Assembly: GCF_000247695.1 (NCBI RefSeq)
Contig: NW_004624748.1
Coordinates: forward strand, 5,114,263-5,178,262
DNA: 64,000 bases
Reading direction: 5' to 3'
Source of the DNA: Heterocephalus glaber
Lineage: Eukaryota > Chordata > Mammalia > Rodentia > Bathyergidae
Shown here: one piece after another, positions 11,263 through 30,668 of the stretch
Layout of the letters: every line of letters begins with the position of its first letter
Position numbering within the stretch: the stretch's first letter is position 1
Position numbers and translations under genes: made by a program
The notes under the pieces: model-generated
Databases searched by the model: none
The model's input: the letters and a program-made list of their open reading frames with translations, nothing else
Told to the model about the DNA's origin: nothing

Positions 11263-11800
11263 CCTAGTTTAAATTCTTGACACACACAATAAATGAGCAT
11301 AATAAAATGGTTACTTTATGACTTCTTAAAAATAAATTTCAGCTAGATCTTGAAATAGTCACTTTGAGAAGTTTTGTGGGTTTTGTTTCCTTTGAGAGCA
11401 GTGTACCTCTTTCCTCTGTACATTGTGAGTGGCACATACCTCCTCCAAGGTTCCCTGATTTTTGGTAAAGTGATTGTAACATTAGTGTTGAGCTTTCCTG
11501 TGACTTTTGGCTTTTGCTTAGTACCTGACATAGAAGCTATAAAGTATTTAGAAAGTCCAATTTTTGTATCCATGCACTTTGACTTCTAACCACGAAGCTG
11601 ATCTATGCTAGTACCAAGTCCTTTTATGAAAGGTTTTACTTCTATCCATCCTGTTTCTTATTTTTGTCTCCCCTGCCTCCCCCCATGGGTGGTTACTTTA
11701 CAAAGAGAAAGGGGCAATGTTGCAGAAACGAGAGTTAGAGGATAAGTTCGATGAAGTCTGGAAAGAAAGAACAGGACTTTCCATTTCCTCTTGGAGCTGA

Positions 11801-12335
<535 letters not shown>

Positions 12336-12349
12336 TGTTTTGTTTTGTT

Positions 12350-12790
12350 TTTCTGTTAGTACATGTTTGCCATATATAATGATCACATTCATCATGGGGA
12401 ATTTGTACCTGTACAAAATATATCTCAGTTCTTTTTTTCCCCACATTCCTCTGCACTCCTTTCAATCCTTTACTCCCTTCCCAGTTACAAAAGCTTTGTT
12501 TCTAATTTTTCCTTCCATTCTCTTCTGACCATTCTAATACTTTGTTTCTGTAACTTTGACTACTCTAGCTACTTTATTTGTTACCCTACAGTATTTGTTA
12601 TTCTGTGACTAGCTTATTTTGCTTAGTGTCTTCAAAGTTCATCTATTTTTATAGTGACAGGATTCCCTTCCTTTTTAAGGCTGAATAATACTCTGTTGTA
12701 CCATGTTTTGTTTACCATTCATCTGTTGAGGACACTTGAATAGCTTCCACTTTTCTATTTTGAGAGTTCCCTGCTTTAAAAAAATAATGA
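12350..12790 (-). mobile_element. L1 3' fragment (minus)
   Basis: Starts with the same L1 terminus as the tail at 5340 ('gttagtacatgtttgcc', 'ggggaatttgtacct') and runs into ORF2 C-terminal sequence ('ctgaataatactctgttg'). Confidence 0.8.
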
Positions 12791-12909
12791 ACATGTTTAT
12801 ACTTGGCATAGCTTGTAGCTGAAAGAATTGTGGGAACACACTCCTTCTCCATTGTAACCTGTATCATGTAGTCAGAATTACCCTTTTGTTGATAGTAGAA
12901 TTCAGTTTT

Positions 12910-13000
12910 AAGGCAGGGAGTCTCATATTCTTACAATCCTCCTGTCTCAGCCTCCCAGTGTGCTGGGATTACAGAGTACTCCACCACACTCACCTGAATT
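12910..13000 (-). repeat. B1-like SINE fragment
   Basis: 'cctgtctcagcctcccag', 'gctgggattacag'. Confidence 0.8.
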
Positions 13001-13555
13001 TCTGCTTCTTGAGTCTCATATTCTTTGTGAAGACTACAAATCAGATGTATATAACAGTGTTCTGTACTTAATTTTTCTGATGACCTTATTCCTTAAAATA
13101 AATTTTTAAAATATATGTAAAGATTTTGGAGAAAATAGCTTTTCCACCATTCCAGAATGTATTGTACCACTTGTTCAACCCCAAGTTCTTTGCTTCTCTT
13201 AAAGGTTCCTCATTCTTTTAATTCTGCTTCTCTCTTTTGTATTATTTTGTGCCTCTCCATCTCAATTACCTTTTTGCTCTGGTCTTGCTATTTCCTGCTT
13301 GACTATTGCCATGGTCTCTTCTGTTTCATAACTTTTTAAATGACTTACCTGTCCGTAATTTCTCTGTTCCCTTATGATTTTTGAAGCACAAGTTAATAAG
13401 TTACATTGTTCCCCTGTGTTAGAGTTCTTCAGTAGGACAAGTGATACCTGAAAAGGCCAAAGAGCTCAGGAAGGTAAGACCTCGTGGCTGAGATGTGCTA
13501 GAACCAGACATAGCATACAAGCTTTGGGCTGAAAATCATTGTTTCCTAGTCCATT

Positions 13556-13638
13556 TCTTTTTTGTGGTACTGGGGCTTGAACTCAGGACCTTGCACTTGC
13601 AAGGCAGGCACAGTGCCACTGAGCTAAATCCCCGGCCC
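13556..13638 (-). repeat. ID-like SINE
   Basis: 'ggtactggggcttgaactc' to 'gagctaaatccccggcc'. Confidence 0.9.
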
Positions 13639-13970
13639 CCTAGTCCATTTCTTGATTAATTAAGATTATAGTCCCCATTTTAAAATAAAAGACAGTGGCG
13701 TTTTTAAGGGAACTTTGAATGTTTGAGAAGAATATTAGGAACGATTGCTGAAAGTAGACAGATCTTGCTCATTTATACAATAGGCTAGATTTACATAACC
13801 AGCTTGTAACCTTATCTTCAGCATATGCTACTTTAGATAATTGTGCTAAATATCTGTGTTACAAAACTAGATATTCCTGGGAATACACTTTGGGAAAGTA
13901 TTACATGTTACTTCTTTTGTACTTGTGAAATGAACCTTTTGGGTAGGTTTCATAGTCATAGCATATACTC

Positions 13971-14056
13971 TTTTTTTTTTTTGGTACCAGGGATTGAATT
14001 TCGGACCTTGCGCTTGCAAGGCAGGTGGTGGAACCACTGAGCTAAATCCCTGGCCC
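13971..14056 (-). repeat. ID-like SINE
   Basis: 'catagcatatactc' before and 'caaagcacatactctt' after suggest a target duplication around 'gcatatactctt'. Confidence 0.9.
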
Positions 14057-15131
14057 CAAAGCACATACTCTTTTAAGACAACAGCAGAGGTTGTACTGCT
14101 ATTGCCTTGGGCAGCATCACACATGTGCTGACAGAGAATGAATTACAGAAACCAAACTGAGGATATGTGAGGAGTGTTTCCTGAAAGCAAGTGGAAGAGG
14201 TGAGAGTAAGGTCTTAAACATTCTTTCAGTGCTGGAAGAAGTTATTTCCTCTACTACCAACACCCTGTTCCCTAATTCCTTCTCTCTAGTCACATTTGTT
14301 TAATAGGATCAGTTGGTAATTAACTTAGAGTGATTTTTAAAATTTTGTTTTCCATCTTTATTGCTAGATTGTTTTTCTTTTTAAAAAATGTTTTGTTGTT
14401 GGTTTTTAACTAACTTAGCTGATTCTGTTTCTCTTCATTAAAAATCTGGTTTTCAAATGATGGCAGATAACAGGTCAAAACTTGGCATGAGATGCAGCTG
14501 AGGAAGGAAGCTGTCTGAAGTTGACAAATAGAAAATGAGAACTTAGAGCCTTGCCAAGAAAGCCTAACATTCAGGTGTCATTTCTGTAGGGACAGACATC
14601 TCTAGCACTTGTGAGCATTACTACATTATAGCAAGGAATTATAACTGATACTTACCAGCATGATGGCCCTCTGTCATCACAGGAAGGCTGTGAAAGCCCA
14701 GAATTGTTGACTAGTAAGAAAGGGAAAAGCACAGTATAGTTTAAAAGGATTTCTATGAAAAACAGTGAATACTGTTGAGCAGATTTTTTTACATCATTGA
14801 TACTTATGTGCATATGTGTGATTTCTTATGAATGCCAGAATAAAAATATGTATGGCTGCCATAATTAGAACATAGTGTTTAAGAATACAGTGAGATGCTT
14901 GGGCTTAAGTTTCACTTGTCCTGTTACTGGTTCTAGAACCCTAAGCAAGAAACTTACCCTTTCTGTTTTAGTTTCCATACATAAAATTGTGTTTCCATTC
15001 CCATATTATTCATCCCCATGGGTTGCTTTCCAGGATTATTGTGAGGGTGAAATAAGTGAAATGCTTATAAAGCTTTTAGAACTATTGAGCATATCTTAAG
15101 TACTTATTTTTCTTTTTTTGTTCTCTTTTAG

Positions 15132-15335
<204 letters not shown>

Positions 15336-16029
15336 TGAAATATGTTTTTCATTATCAGAAGCAAGAGGGCTTTGTCTTGTTAGCTTCACTGATAGCTAAT
15401 TGATCACTGACCAGCCAGAAGATGTTTGTTCTTTAGAGTGACTCCTTTAAATCCCTAGGTTTGTTTATAAATAGTCTAGCATGGCTAAATTTAATTTTTT
15501 TGGAAGGTGCATGCAATGGTTAGAGATATTTATACTTTACTGGATGAAACAATTTGATACCACCTTTGTCTTCTAGTGGAAAAGTTAACTGTACATTTAT
15601 AGCCAGCTGACAAAGTTTTGTAGCACTGCATACATTCTGAATGTCTCTTCACAGAAAGCAACTTGCTATGCCAGAATTTTTTGCTTTATACTTTTAAAAA
15701 CTCACCCTTCAGCGACCCTCTCCTGTGGTCACCTTTGAGGTGATAGTTACTTCTGTGAATTTATTTCTGGTTGTAACTTCTGCTTAAATGGTCCACTTAT
15801 CACCTATGCTTTTCTTAGCCTGTGAAAATTATACACAGAGAATTTTGGGGCACTGAGCTTGTGAACTCAGGCATTGCATTACTGGAGTGCTTTATTTACT
15901 GAATGCTCATCTTCGTTGAATTTAATCCTGCTGTCATCCTGATGACCTCAGAATTCCTTAGGGATAGCCATCTAATATCCTTTATTCTAGTGCTCTTCAC
16001 TCCTTTACTTTTTATAATGAATTTAAAAT

Positions 16030-16160
16030 GTATGTGGTGATGCAGTGTATAATCCCAGCACTTGGGAGGCTGAGGTGTTGAGGCCAGCCTGAGCTACATA
16101 GTGAGTTCAAGGCTAGCCTGAACTATATAGGGAGATCCTGTCTCAAAAAAAAAAAAAAAG
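16030..16160 (+). repeat. B1-like SINE
   Basis: 'taatcccagcacttgggagg' to an A run. Confidence 0.9.
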
Positions 16161-16169
16161 AGTTTAATT

Positions 16170-16670
16170 AAAAAATGTTATGGTTATTTTGATAAAACAA
16201 ATGAGACATATAAAGTAAAAATTAAATACCTTTCCCCCAATCTTGTCAGTAGTATGATATGTATCCTTTTGGGCTTTTCTCTAAACAATTATATGTGGAG
16301 AAGTATTATTACTGTACTTCTTTAATGGGATGACTGTACATTACTGCCCTTCTCTTCTTTTCTGCAACTTTCCGTCCCCTTCCTCATTAACAACATATGA
16401 CTTGCTGCACTGGATTATCAGAACATTTATACAGTGTTTCATCATAATAGCCTATATCCAAAGTTCTACTAATAGTCATTTCAGTTGTTTCTATTTTTTT
16501 CTGTTGCAAACAACGGAGCACTGATTTTCTTTGTTACTATGTGTCTTTGTATACTTGTGCAAGTTTTTCTATGGAATAAATCCCCAAAAGTAGAATTTTG
16601 GGGTGGAAAAGTACCCCTTTAAAAATATTGACAGCTCTTGCCAAATTTCTCTTCAGAAAATTGATTCCTC
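16170..16670 (-). mobile_element. Old L1 3' fragment (minus)
   Basis: Recognised from 'tctgttgcaaacaac', 'tatacttgtgcaag' and 'gacagctcttgccaaat', conserved in ancient mammalian L1 ends. Confidence 0.55.
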
Positions 16671-17760
16671 ATATGTGTCTGGCATGGGATGAAAGCACTT
16701 TTAATTCTTCCTCAATAAGACCCTGAAGTCCATGCCTTCCTTTCCTCTGTCACACTGCCCTGAGAAGCCCCAGTGTGCATCTGTCTACAGTGCTGTGGGG
16801 CTTAGTGTCACTGCAAGTCTTAGGTTTCTAATTTGAGCTAGACCTCATTTTATCTTCTTGGCTAGTTTTTTTTCCTGTCTCCCACATTGGCTATTCTAAA
16901 CCTTTAACCCTCCTGTGAAGCCTATGCCAGCTCTGTTATTTTTAGCAGATAGTCCTTCTCCAGACATCTGAGAGACCTCATTTGTGATGTCTCATTTCCT
17001 GTTCGTCTCCTGTTGATCCTGTCACTTATTTCAGACCCTCATCAGAGATCATCTATTTGCTGATGGAAAATAAAATTATCTACTGAGTGGTCTTTCTGGT
17101 TCTAGTCTTGTATGTTTCTGTCACCCTTTCTGTTGTGACCAACGTGAGCTTTCACAAATGCAAGTTTAATTAAATTTCTCTATTTTGAAATATTTCAGTG
17201 GAAAATCTTTGAATGCATTCAACTTTGCTGGAGTGTTTTCTGTCTCTTTCTCACTGCCCCCCCCCCCCCTTTCTTTTAGTCTTTTGTCCCACGACTACAC
17301 CAGGTGTGTCTAGCCAGGCCCACCAAACTGTCTTTTATATCGCCCTGTGACACATCCTATGTCATCTGTCTGAAATTCCTTCATCCTCCAACCCTGCTCA
17401 GGTCTCCACTTTCTAGAAAGTGAGCAGGGTTGAAGGATCTTCCCTAAACTTTCTTCATAGAGGTATACTTTTTCTCCCTACCGTTCCTATAGTGACTTGA
17501 TTATCTCTGTATTATAACTTTTTCTACCTGTCTGCAAAAATGTTTCATGTGTCCATCTCCTCTGTTAAACTGTGATCAAAGACTTATTTTAAGTACCTTT
17601 CACAGTGTCCTGACATACAGCAGATGTTTAATAATTGTTCGTGGCCTTCAGATTTAAACAAGGAACTTGCCCATAGCTATCTAACCAGAAACATGGTATG
17701 GGCACTGATGCCAAGTTCTTTCATCCCCTCCAAAGTACCTTCTATGTGGAGATCAATTAA

Positions 17761-18171
<411 letters not shown>

Positions 18172-18285
18172 TGATGGAGAAATCCAGTAGTCTAAGGGTT
18201 AGCCTTTCCTAATGCTTTTTCATGTATCAGCAAATGTCAGTCCACATCTGGTGATGAATTGGCATTCTGCAGAGGCTGGCTGTAA

Positions 18286-21970
<3,685 letters not shown>

Positions 21971-22046
21971 GGGGTGCAAAATACAAAAGGTTCTCAGTGA
22001 ATGTCAGCATGTGTCCTCTTTTACTATGAAAGATTGATTTTTCTCA

Positions 22047-22138
22047 GGCTGGGGATTTACCTCAGTGGTGCCGCCACCTGCCTCGTAAGCTCAAGGTCCC
22101 AAGTTTGATCCCTGGTACAAAAAAGAAAAAAAAAACAA
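22047..22138 (+). repeat. ID-like SINE
   Basis: 'ggctggggatttacctcagtg' with an A-rich tail; 'agattgattttt' before and 'agattcatttttc' after resemble a target duplication. Confidence 0.9.
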
Positions 22139-23154
22139 GATTCATTTTTCTTAAGTAGAAAGCCCATAGTTGGGAATGCTAGGCTTTTAGCCATTGGGGT
22201 CCTCTAATTTTCAACTAAAGGAAAGTTCTTTAGATATAGTACATGGCAAGAGTTCCTTGTGTAAATGTGAGGGAATACCTGTTTGGACTGTTGCTCACTG
22301 AAGTTTCTGTTGTGAGAAACAGGAACATAAAAATCAGTCCATTAATCTGGATATTTTCAAATCTTAAAAATTTAGTTTAAGCCCATTTTGCAAATAATAC
22401 TTTTTAAGGGAACCGAAAAGCCACCTGCTGTTTATTACCTAAGGTAGTAAGTATCTGAATTGCAGTAGTATTTGTTGAGAAGATGAACTGGAAATGTTTC
22501 TCTGTGGTCAACTGGTCTGTTTCATGTGTAGTTTTCTGACACATTATGTACAATATTCCTTAGACAACTCTTCTTAACCTCTCAGTTGGAATAATTATAT
22601 AACTGGAGCCATTCTTTTAATATTTTGAATGGATTTAAAAAATATGTCTCTCTTTGTACTCATTTTGAATGAATTTGAAAAGATGATTTTAAAATACATT
22701 CTATTTTTAAAAGTATGTTATATTTTAAAGTATATTATATTTTAAGGAAATCTGATATTCAGGAACCTTTTCCTCACATAAGTGGATTTGTTTATGTAAA
22801 TACAGTATGAAAAGGCCCACTTGGATTTTCTTGAAATAAAGATTATCATAGTGAATGTGTTTTATAAAGAAGTTTGTGACAGGCCTGGGAGGAGCAAAAA
22901 GGGAACAGGCCAGGTAAAGAAACAGGTGAAAGTGATGGCTGCTTCAGAGGTGAGTTAGAAAGGAAGGGAAATCATTTTGTCAGATAATGGAACGTATACA
23001 GCTTAGCACACTCTTATTTGACACTTAGACCAATTTTAAAAATAGATTGATTACATGAAACAAAAACAAATGAATAATTTCAGTGAATTAATATATAGTC
23101 AAAAATTTTAACGCTTCTGAATTTTTAAAATTTCATTGTTTTTGTTGTTGTTGC

Positions 23155-23252
23155 TGTTGTTTTTGTTTTGTGGTCCTAGGGGTTGAACCCAGGTTTCAGG
23201 GTCTTATGCATGCCAGGAAAATGTCCTATCACTGATCCATGTCCCCAGCCCT
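23155..23252 (-). repeat. Old ID-like SINE
   Basis: Diverged reverse ID ending 'catgtccccagccc'. Confidence 0.75.
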
Positions 23253-23551
23253 AATTTTGTTGTTTAAAATGCACCTCTGTGTACCCTTTTTTTTTTTTTT
23301 TAAAGCCACCTTAAACAGAATGGGGACTGTCAAATGGAAATGATAGTGCTGTTGAAGGGCTAGGTACATCTGGGTTGTATGTGCAATTCTTAATATTTAT
23401 TAGCAGATAGCAGAAATGAAAGGGTATAAGCCTTTGCAGAAGGGATGTTTTGTACTAACAAGTCAGAATCCCTTTCTCTGTAGGCCCAAATACTGTAGTT
23501 AAGGATACTTCTACTATCTGTTTATATGATTTTGTCACCTTTGTTAGGTAA

Positions 23552-23806
<255 letters not shown>

Positions 23807-23967
23807 TAGGGTGATGTAGTGAAATGTAAAAAATTTCAAATGTTTTGGCTTTTATATGGTTTTTAAAAGTATGTCTATAAAAATAGTACAGTATTGTGTA
23901 GTTATTGTGGTTAATAATTATGGACAAAGTTTATGACTGTAGATTTATTTTAATTTTTTGTTGTTCT

Positions 23968-24050
23968 TTTTTTTTTTTTTTGGTACTAGAAATTGAACTC
24001 AGGGACTTGTGCTTGCCAGTCAGACATTGTGCCACTGAGCTACATTCCCA
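23968..24050 (-). repeat. ID-like SINE
   Basis: 'ggtactagaaattgaactc' after a T run. Confidence 0.88.
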
Positions 24051-24341
24051 TTCTTATTTTAATTTTTTAATATTAAAGTATGTTACTAATGGATTTAGCA
24101 TTTTGGAAACAAAATGTAGGAGGAAATTTTATTTTTTCCCCCTTCCTTTATACTGTAGAAGAAATTGACATAAAAGAATGTTTTTGGAGGTGAGAGATAG
24201 GGAACAAAAAAGTGTATTTATTCAAATTCAAGTATTATTTGCTGAGAAACTTCTGCTGACTTACCTATATAAGATGAAGTATGTATATTTATAAATTATG
24301 AGAAATTACTGTCAACCAGATTAAAACTTCCGTATTTTTGA

Positions 24342-24485
<144 letters not shown>

Positions 24486-25281
24486 TAAAACAGCACCAGC
24501 AAATCCAAACCACCCAAACCTCACTCTGTGTTCTTCTTGTCTTTCTCTTGTGTAACACAGGAATTTGACAAACAACTCTTTTTAGGGACTCAGTGAATCA
24601 TATTCCTTAAAACAAGAAATCTGACCTTTCTTCCATCCTCTGTTCGCTTTTTCAAAGTTGATTGTTCCTCTACTTCCATTTTTAACTAAGATAAGGACCT
24701 AATTGTCTGAGGGTGCAGCTTCCTGCAGGTTGGACCATAAAGTGCCACACCCAACTGGACTGACAGATGCTTGCTTGCTTTAGTTCCTGGTCTTTCTCAT
24801 TGTCAGTGTGGCTGCCAAGACCTGCTTTGCTGTCTCCCAGCACTACCCTGTCAGAAGCACAGGAGGCTATGATTTATATCTGTGTGCACTCTGAAATTTT
24901 ATCATTGTCTGATTATAACTCACAGTTACTCTTGTGTTAAGGGCTTCCTGTTGACTCCTTTTTGTTTCTTGCGCTGGATTGGGTTGTGAGATTCTCAGAT
25001 CTGTAGAATCTGTGAATTAGTGGGATTTGGTGAGTCTGAGTTATGATGGTGTGTTTTCTTGAAGTTAATAAAATTATCAGATCGTGAGTTCTTTTTTGAG
25101 CAGGAACTGGACTTTATTCATCTTCAACCTGTAGTGTCTGGGATGTATTAGGCCCTTGATGGTAAATGTTTGTTCAACTCAGTGAAGACAGTACCACCTA
25201 TAGGGTGGAGTAAGGATTATTTATGAGCTGATTACTGCTATGGTTGGTTTTACAAATTCATAGAGAATAAAAGGTAAGGAT

Positions 25282-25362
25282 GGGCCGGGATTTAGCTCTG
25301 ATGCCGCCGCCTGCCCCGCAAGCACAAGGTCCAGAGTTTGATCCCTGGTACCCCCAAAAAAG
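25282..25362 (+). repeat. ID-like SINE
   Basis: 'gggccgggatttagctc', then 'gatccctggtacccccaaaa'. 'aaaaggtaagga' lies before and 'aaaaaaggaag' after. Confidence 0.9.
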
Positions 25363-26177
25363 GAAGTTCAAGATATCTAGCTAAAGTGTACATATTAAAT
25401 GACACAATTCATGCTATTGTAGGTATTTTGTCATTTGACAAAGTAGAATACCAGGTGTCAAGGAATTTATCAAAGCATTGCACTATGGCCTTTGAGGTAT
25501 AACAGAGGACAAAGTTTCCCTGTCATACTTAAGGACTTAAGGATTAAGTTGAGCATTATGTTTTGTATTTTTGAAATGGCTCTATTTTTATTTGAAGTTA
25601 TGTTACGATTATAAATATTTGATAAGATCAAATATAGCTGACTCTGCAACCTGACAACCGATGGATGATGATCTAATAGGAAATGGAGGTATAGTTTTTT
25701 TCTTACCCTTCCTTTGACACTTTAGAAATGCAGTGTTTGTAGATTTCATTTCCATCCAAGGATGCCATTTTAAATTGGGTCGATGCCTTTTCTCTCCATT
25801 TGGTGATTAATTCCAGAACCTTCCCTGAGCCTTTCTTCACTCTTCCGTTTTCACAAACTTCGTACTGTGGACTTAGGCCCTTGATGAATTATACCTGTCA
25901 GAACAACCTGGGTAGTAGCAAACCTTTCAACCCTACCTGCTGCAAATTTCTTCCTTACCTTCAGCTAAAATTTACTTTAGAAAATTTATAGAAAAAGCCT
26001 TTATGCCAGTTTTGCCGTAACAGCTGATTGTTTCCTTTGCTAGTGTTTATTTTTCTCATACTAAGTATTAACACATTAAAAATTGTTACTTTAGAGAGCC
26101 TACAAATACACTGTATGTGATTCCCTGGAGCATGTCATAGTGTGAGCACAGAGCCAGCACTCAAAAACATTTGTTGA

Positions 26178-26262
26178 ATTAGGGTGGAATGTAAATCAGT
26201 AGCACGTGTGAGGCCCTTGAGTTCAATCCCCAGTACTACAAAAAACAAAATAAAAAAGCCCC
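26178..26262 (+). repeat. Old ID-like SINE
   Basis: 'gttcaatccccagtactac' and an A-rich tail; the 5' part is diverged. Confidence 0.7.
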
Positions 26263-26787
26263 ATTTGTATATTGAATTAAATGAGTATATTTGTAACACC
26301 ACAAAAGGGTATTTTTTAAAAGAATATTTAAAATCTAAAATACACAAATACTGCACATTCAGTGTAAAAAAAAGATAATAGAAGATGAAAGCAAAAACAT
26401 TGCTTCTTTCTATGGTATAATTTTTAGGTTCTGATATGAGTTATATAAATGATTAATGTATTTTTATATTTTATTTCCTTATTACTATATAATGTAATAA
26501 ATAGTATTGGGAGTACAAAAGTCAAACCCACTTGTACATATTAGTCATATTGTACATATTAGGAAGCTACATTATAGTGACATTGGAAATTAACTATAAA
26601 AACTAAAATTTCAGAAATTCAGTGTGGGAATCCTAGATAACTTTGCCTCAGGTGTGGGTCAAATACTAGGAAGATGGAGACTACTTGCTTCTCTTTTCTA
26701 TAAAGTTATTGTGGTACCTCCATGCCCCTTTTTGACATAATTTTGAAGCAAATATTCATAAGAAATTATAGACTCTGTAGTTACAAA

Positions 26788-26875
26788 GATTTTTTTATTT
26801 TTGGTACCAGGATTGAACTCAGGACCTTGTGCTTGCCTGGCAGGCACAGCGCCACTGAGCTACATCCCTGGTCCA
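26788..26875 (-). repeat. ID-like SINE
   Basis: Flanked by 'agttacaaagattttt' (before) and 'agttacaaagatttta' (after), a 15-base target duplication. Confidence 0.95.
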
Positions 26876-27810
26876 GTTACAAAGATTTTAAAAAACAATT
26901 GTTGTGGGGACCTTGCATTATGAATACATTATTAAACTTTCTATAAGTTTTATAAAGAAAGACTTGAAGCAGTGCTTAAATAGTCCTCCAGTAGACATCA
27001 AGGGAGAAAATGGGAATAAAACTTTGTCTCTAGCACAGTGTAAAATTTTTGAAATGCTTCTATTTGTACTGATCCTTTTCAGTAAAATTTTGTTTCCTAT
27101 ATATTTGTTTGTTCAAAGTAGAAAACTTTCCACAAAATCTTACTTGCTGAGAAACTTACATCTTAATGATTTTGCTTTTGTTGGAAAGGAGTAAAAAAAG
27201 AGTCCAGGAATCTAATTTGAAAACTTTTTTGATATGAATATTGGAAAACTATGTATTAAAACTAGATGGTCAACGTTTTTTTCTTTCAGAGAGCCACATT
27301 TAAAATTTTCCCTGATGAGTAGGCCATGCAATCTCTGCTTAGTGAGAGAAAGCACCTTTGTTTTTTCCCATATGATAGGACAAATATATTCTGAAAAACA
27401 AAACCAAAACCCATATTGATCTTGAATGTACTTGATATACTATAAAATGAACTGTAAACTTAGTTTTGGGCTTTTGTTTTATAATTAACACATTTGTGTG
27501 GTTTGTGATCTTTTGTCATCTGGAATATATCTCAAGGGTGGCAGTGACAAAAAGTATCCCATCTCACCCTGGCCAGTGGTCCTCCAAGAAGTGTTAGTTT
27601 CAGCTGTTCTTTTGCTCTGGAATTTTAGGACTAGGTAAGGACTCCTAAGGCTGCATTGACATTTTTTAAAAAAGGATATTTAAGTCCATCAATCCTCTGT
27701 ATTTAGTTACTTAAGGAAATCTGTGAAGAGATTTTCTATACATGTATATATAATGATTGGAATACTAAATGTTTAAAGATTTGGAAATAATGTATAAATT
27801 ATTTCATTTT

Positions 27811-27943
27811 TCTTTCTTTCTTTTTTTTTTTTTTTGAGACAGAGTCTCACTTTGTAGTTCAGGCTAGCTTTGAACTCAAGGTTATCATCCTGCCTCAGTC
27901 TCCTGAGTGCTGGGATTACAGGCCTGCACCATCACGTCTGGCT
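27811..27943 (-). repeat. B1-like SINE
   Basis: Flanked by 'aaattatttca' on both sides (27796 and 27943 regions), a target duplication. Confidence 0.93.
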
Positions 27944-29889
27944 AAATTATTTCAGAATAGCAATTTTTATATAGTAAGTCTGATGATTTGCTTCAGAAGT
28001 GCTTGATAAAAATTTCACCACAGAATGCCATATAGTTTCTAGTACCAAGAAGACTGTATTAGACCCCTCATTTCTTATTCCATGGACCTTAAGAAGACAC
28101 TCTTATCACGAATTTTTAAACGTACTGATTAAATATTTCATCTCCTTTCATTCTGTTGTGAACCTTTTTTGATCTACTGGTAAAATGGTTGCTTCTTGGA
28201 ATTGTTTTATAGTTAAAGCTGGCAATCCTGTCTTAGGTGGGTACAAGTTGGCATTTTCTAGTCTCGGTAACTGAAGATCTGAGTGATCATTTGCAGAATG
28301 AGGTGAACATGTCATATACATTCTAATGTTAAAGAGTGGCCTTATCAGAAGGCTGTTTGTCTAATCGACCCATCAAAGGCAAACTACTAGGGGCAACAGT
28401 TAGTAAATGAGACTGCTGGACTGTGCCACTCTCCGTTTGAGAAAATGAACCTGCAAACTCAAATCTCTGTCTCTGGATTCAGTGGTTTCTTTTACATAGA
28501 TCTGCAGTAGTCAAAGTTCAGTTACGTAAACCAGATTTAGATTATTTTAAGTATTCTGTAGTTTGACTTTTAGTGTTTGAAACTGGTAAACAGGTATCGA
28601 ATACCAAGATATACAGTATCACTGGTTCAAATTAGTTGGAGGGGAAAGGAAGGTAGTTTGTTAGAACAATTTTTATGAATGTATGAAATGAATTATTAGA
28701 AGCACCATTTGTATACCTGTACTATATAGAGCATAAAGTATTTTGCTTATGGTAATTTCTGTATAATCAGTAAGATGAATAAACTCACTTTTTCTTATAT
28801 ACTCAATACCTTGAATTCCAAATTAGTGGACACAAAAGTGATAAGGTTTTATGCCAGAATCTAGTGTACCTTTTTTTCCTGTGATTTTGAAATTATATAA
28901 TTAAAGTGTAATATTTGAAGATTCCTATTTGATAGTTTGAAGAACTTTCTGTGCTCATGTCTACTTCTTCTAAAATGATGTGTAAATAAATTTGTGTACT
29001 ATTTTTGATTACTAGAAATGGTTAAAATGTGATTTTATGTCCCTGTGGAAAATAATTTAGTCCTAAGAGCTATGTATTACAGTACAAAGGAGCAGTGCTT
29101 TTTCTTGAATAATCATTTGAATGGGAATGTTTTATATAGTTTTACATTTTAGTTTATTATAATACATATAACATTAAGTTCTACATTTATCCCACTAGGA
29201 ATCTGTTAAGAAACATGGATCCAGACATTGTGCTGAGATTTTAAATGCATTTTGAATTATCCAGAATACAAAACTCTGGCAGCAGTTTGCCTGTACATAT
29301 GAGCTGTGGCTTATCTCTTAATAGTTCCATGCCTAGGTAACTTTACTGAGTTTAGTCCTGGGCATCTTTCAGCCAGGGACAGGGAATCTTTACAATAAGG
29401 AAATGACTGTGTGTAGGGCTGTGTGCTGAGAGAGTGTAAAAGGGATCTCTACATGTTTGTGTGGTACCTTTTCTGCTCTTAAAATTCTAACCTTATGGTG
29501 GCTGAAAACGTGAGGTCAAGACCTGCAGTTTAAATATTGTCTTTTGGTGTACAGCTTAACCAAATTATAAAAATGAAGCCACATGATAAGAGCCTTTAGT
29601 GTGATTTGAAATTACACATCCAGTGTTTGTACTGTATAAATCCCAGGTACCTCCCAAGTAAATACATGTTCCAACATTTGAAGAAACAAATGATAATAGG
29701 ATGGATGCATTAGCATAGACAGAAAATGATTTTTAAATTGTTCTGGTTTACCACTTGTATATATTACTTTCTTTCTGAATACTGGCAGTTAGTTTTCCAT
29801 GTCTGATAGAAAAATCTAATCTGTGAAAATATACTTCTCTGGGGTTGACTATCTGGGAAATCAGTGTGAGGGAAGTACTCTTTTAAAAG

Positions 29890-29950
29890 GCAGGGGGTGG
29901 AGCACTTGAATGAGCCCCTGGGTTCAACCTGCAGTACCCCGTCCCCACTC
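29890..29950 (+). repeat. ID-like SINE fragment
   Basis: 'gagcccctgggttcaacctgc' resembles a shortened ID tail. Confidence 0.55.
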
Positions 29951-29995
29951 CCTGGCAAAGAGGAGAGTAAAAACATGAATTTAATGTTTTGGAGG

Positions 29996-30080
29996 TTTTT
30001 TTGTTTTGGTACCGGGGATTGAACTCGGGTCCTTGTGCTTGCAAGGCAGGTGGTGGACCCAGAGCTAAATCTCTGACCCT
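29996..30080 (-). repeat. ID-like SINE
   Basis: 'ggtaccggggattgaactc'; 'ttttggaggtttttt' before and 'ctggagatttttt' after. Confidence 0.9.
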
Positions 30081-30470
30081 GGAGATTTTTTAATCTTTCA
30101 CTATGGATTGACCACAAATCTTCATCTGTTTTTGTTTTTTTAAAGTCTCTTTATTCCTTATCTTATTTTTTTTCTGATTTCTTAAATATAACAAAAGGCA
30201 TTATATGGACTAAAGTGGAGTTTAGCTTTGTACGACAATGTCTTGAGTATAACTGGTCTATATGATAACCATGGAAGAATTCCTTCCCCAAGATATGTGT
30301 GTACTGAAGAGTCACATATGAATTTGGGGAACCATTGTTTTTAGTGTTATAAGTTGTATTTTTCTGACACTAACTTGTGGTCACTACTTGCCTAGTTTGG
30401 GGTATCCAGCCTCTCAACAGTCTTTTGGGGAAGGGTGAGAGAGTTGGGGTGAGGGGCTTGAGAGAAGTAA

Positions 30471-30668
<198 letters not shown>

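Noticed and set aside
17257..17285. C run plus 'tttcttttag' as an RCBTB1 acceptor
   Set aside because: Looks like a polypyrimidine tract and AG, but the following sequence has no RCBTB1 coding match and the true exon starts at 17863.
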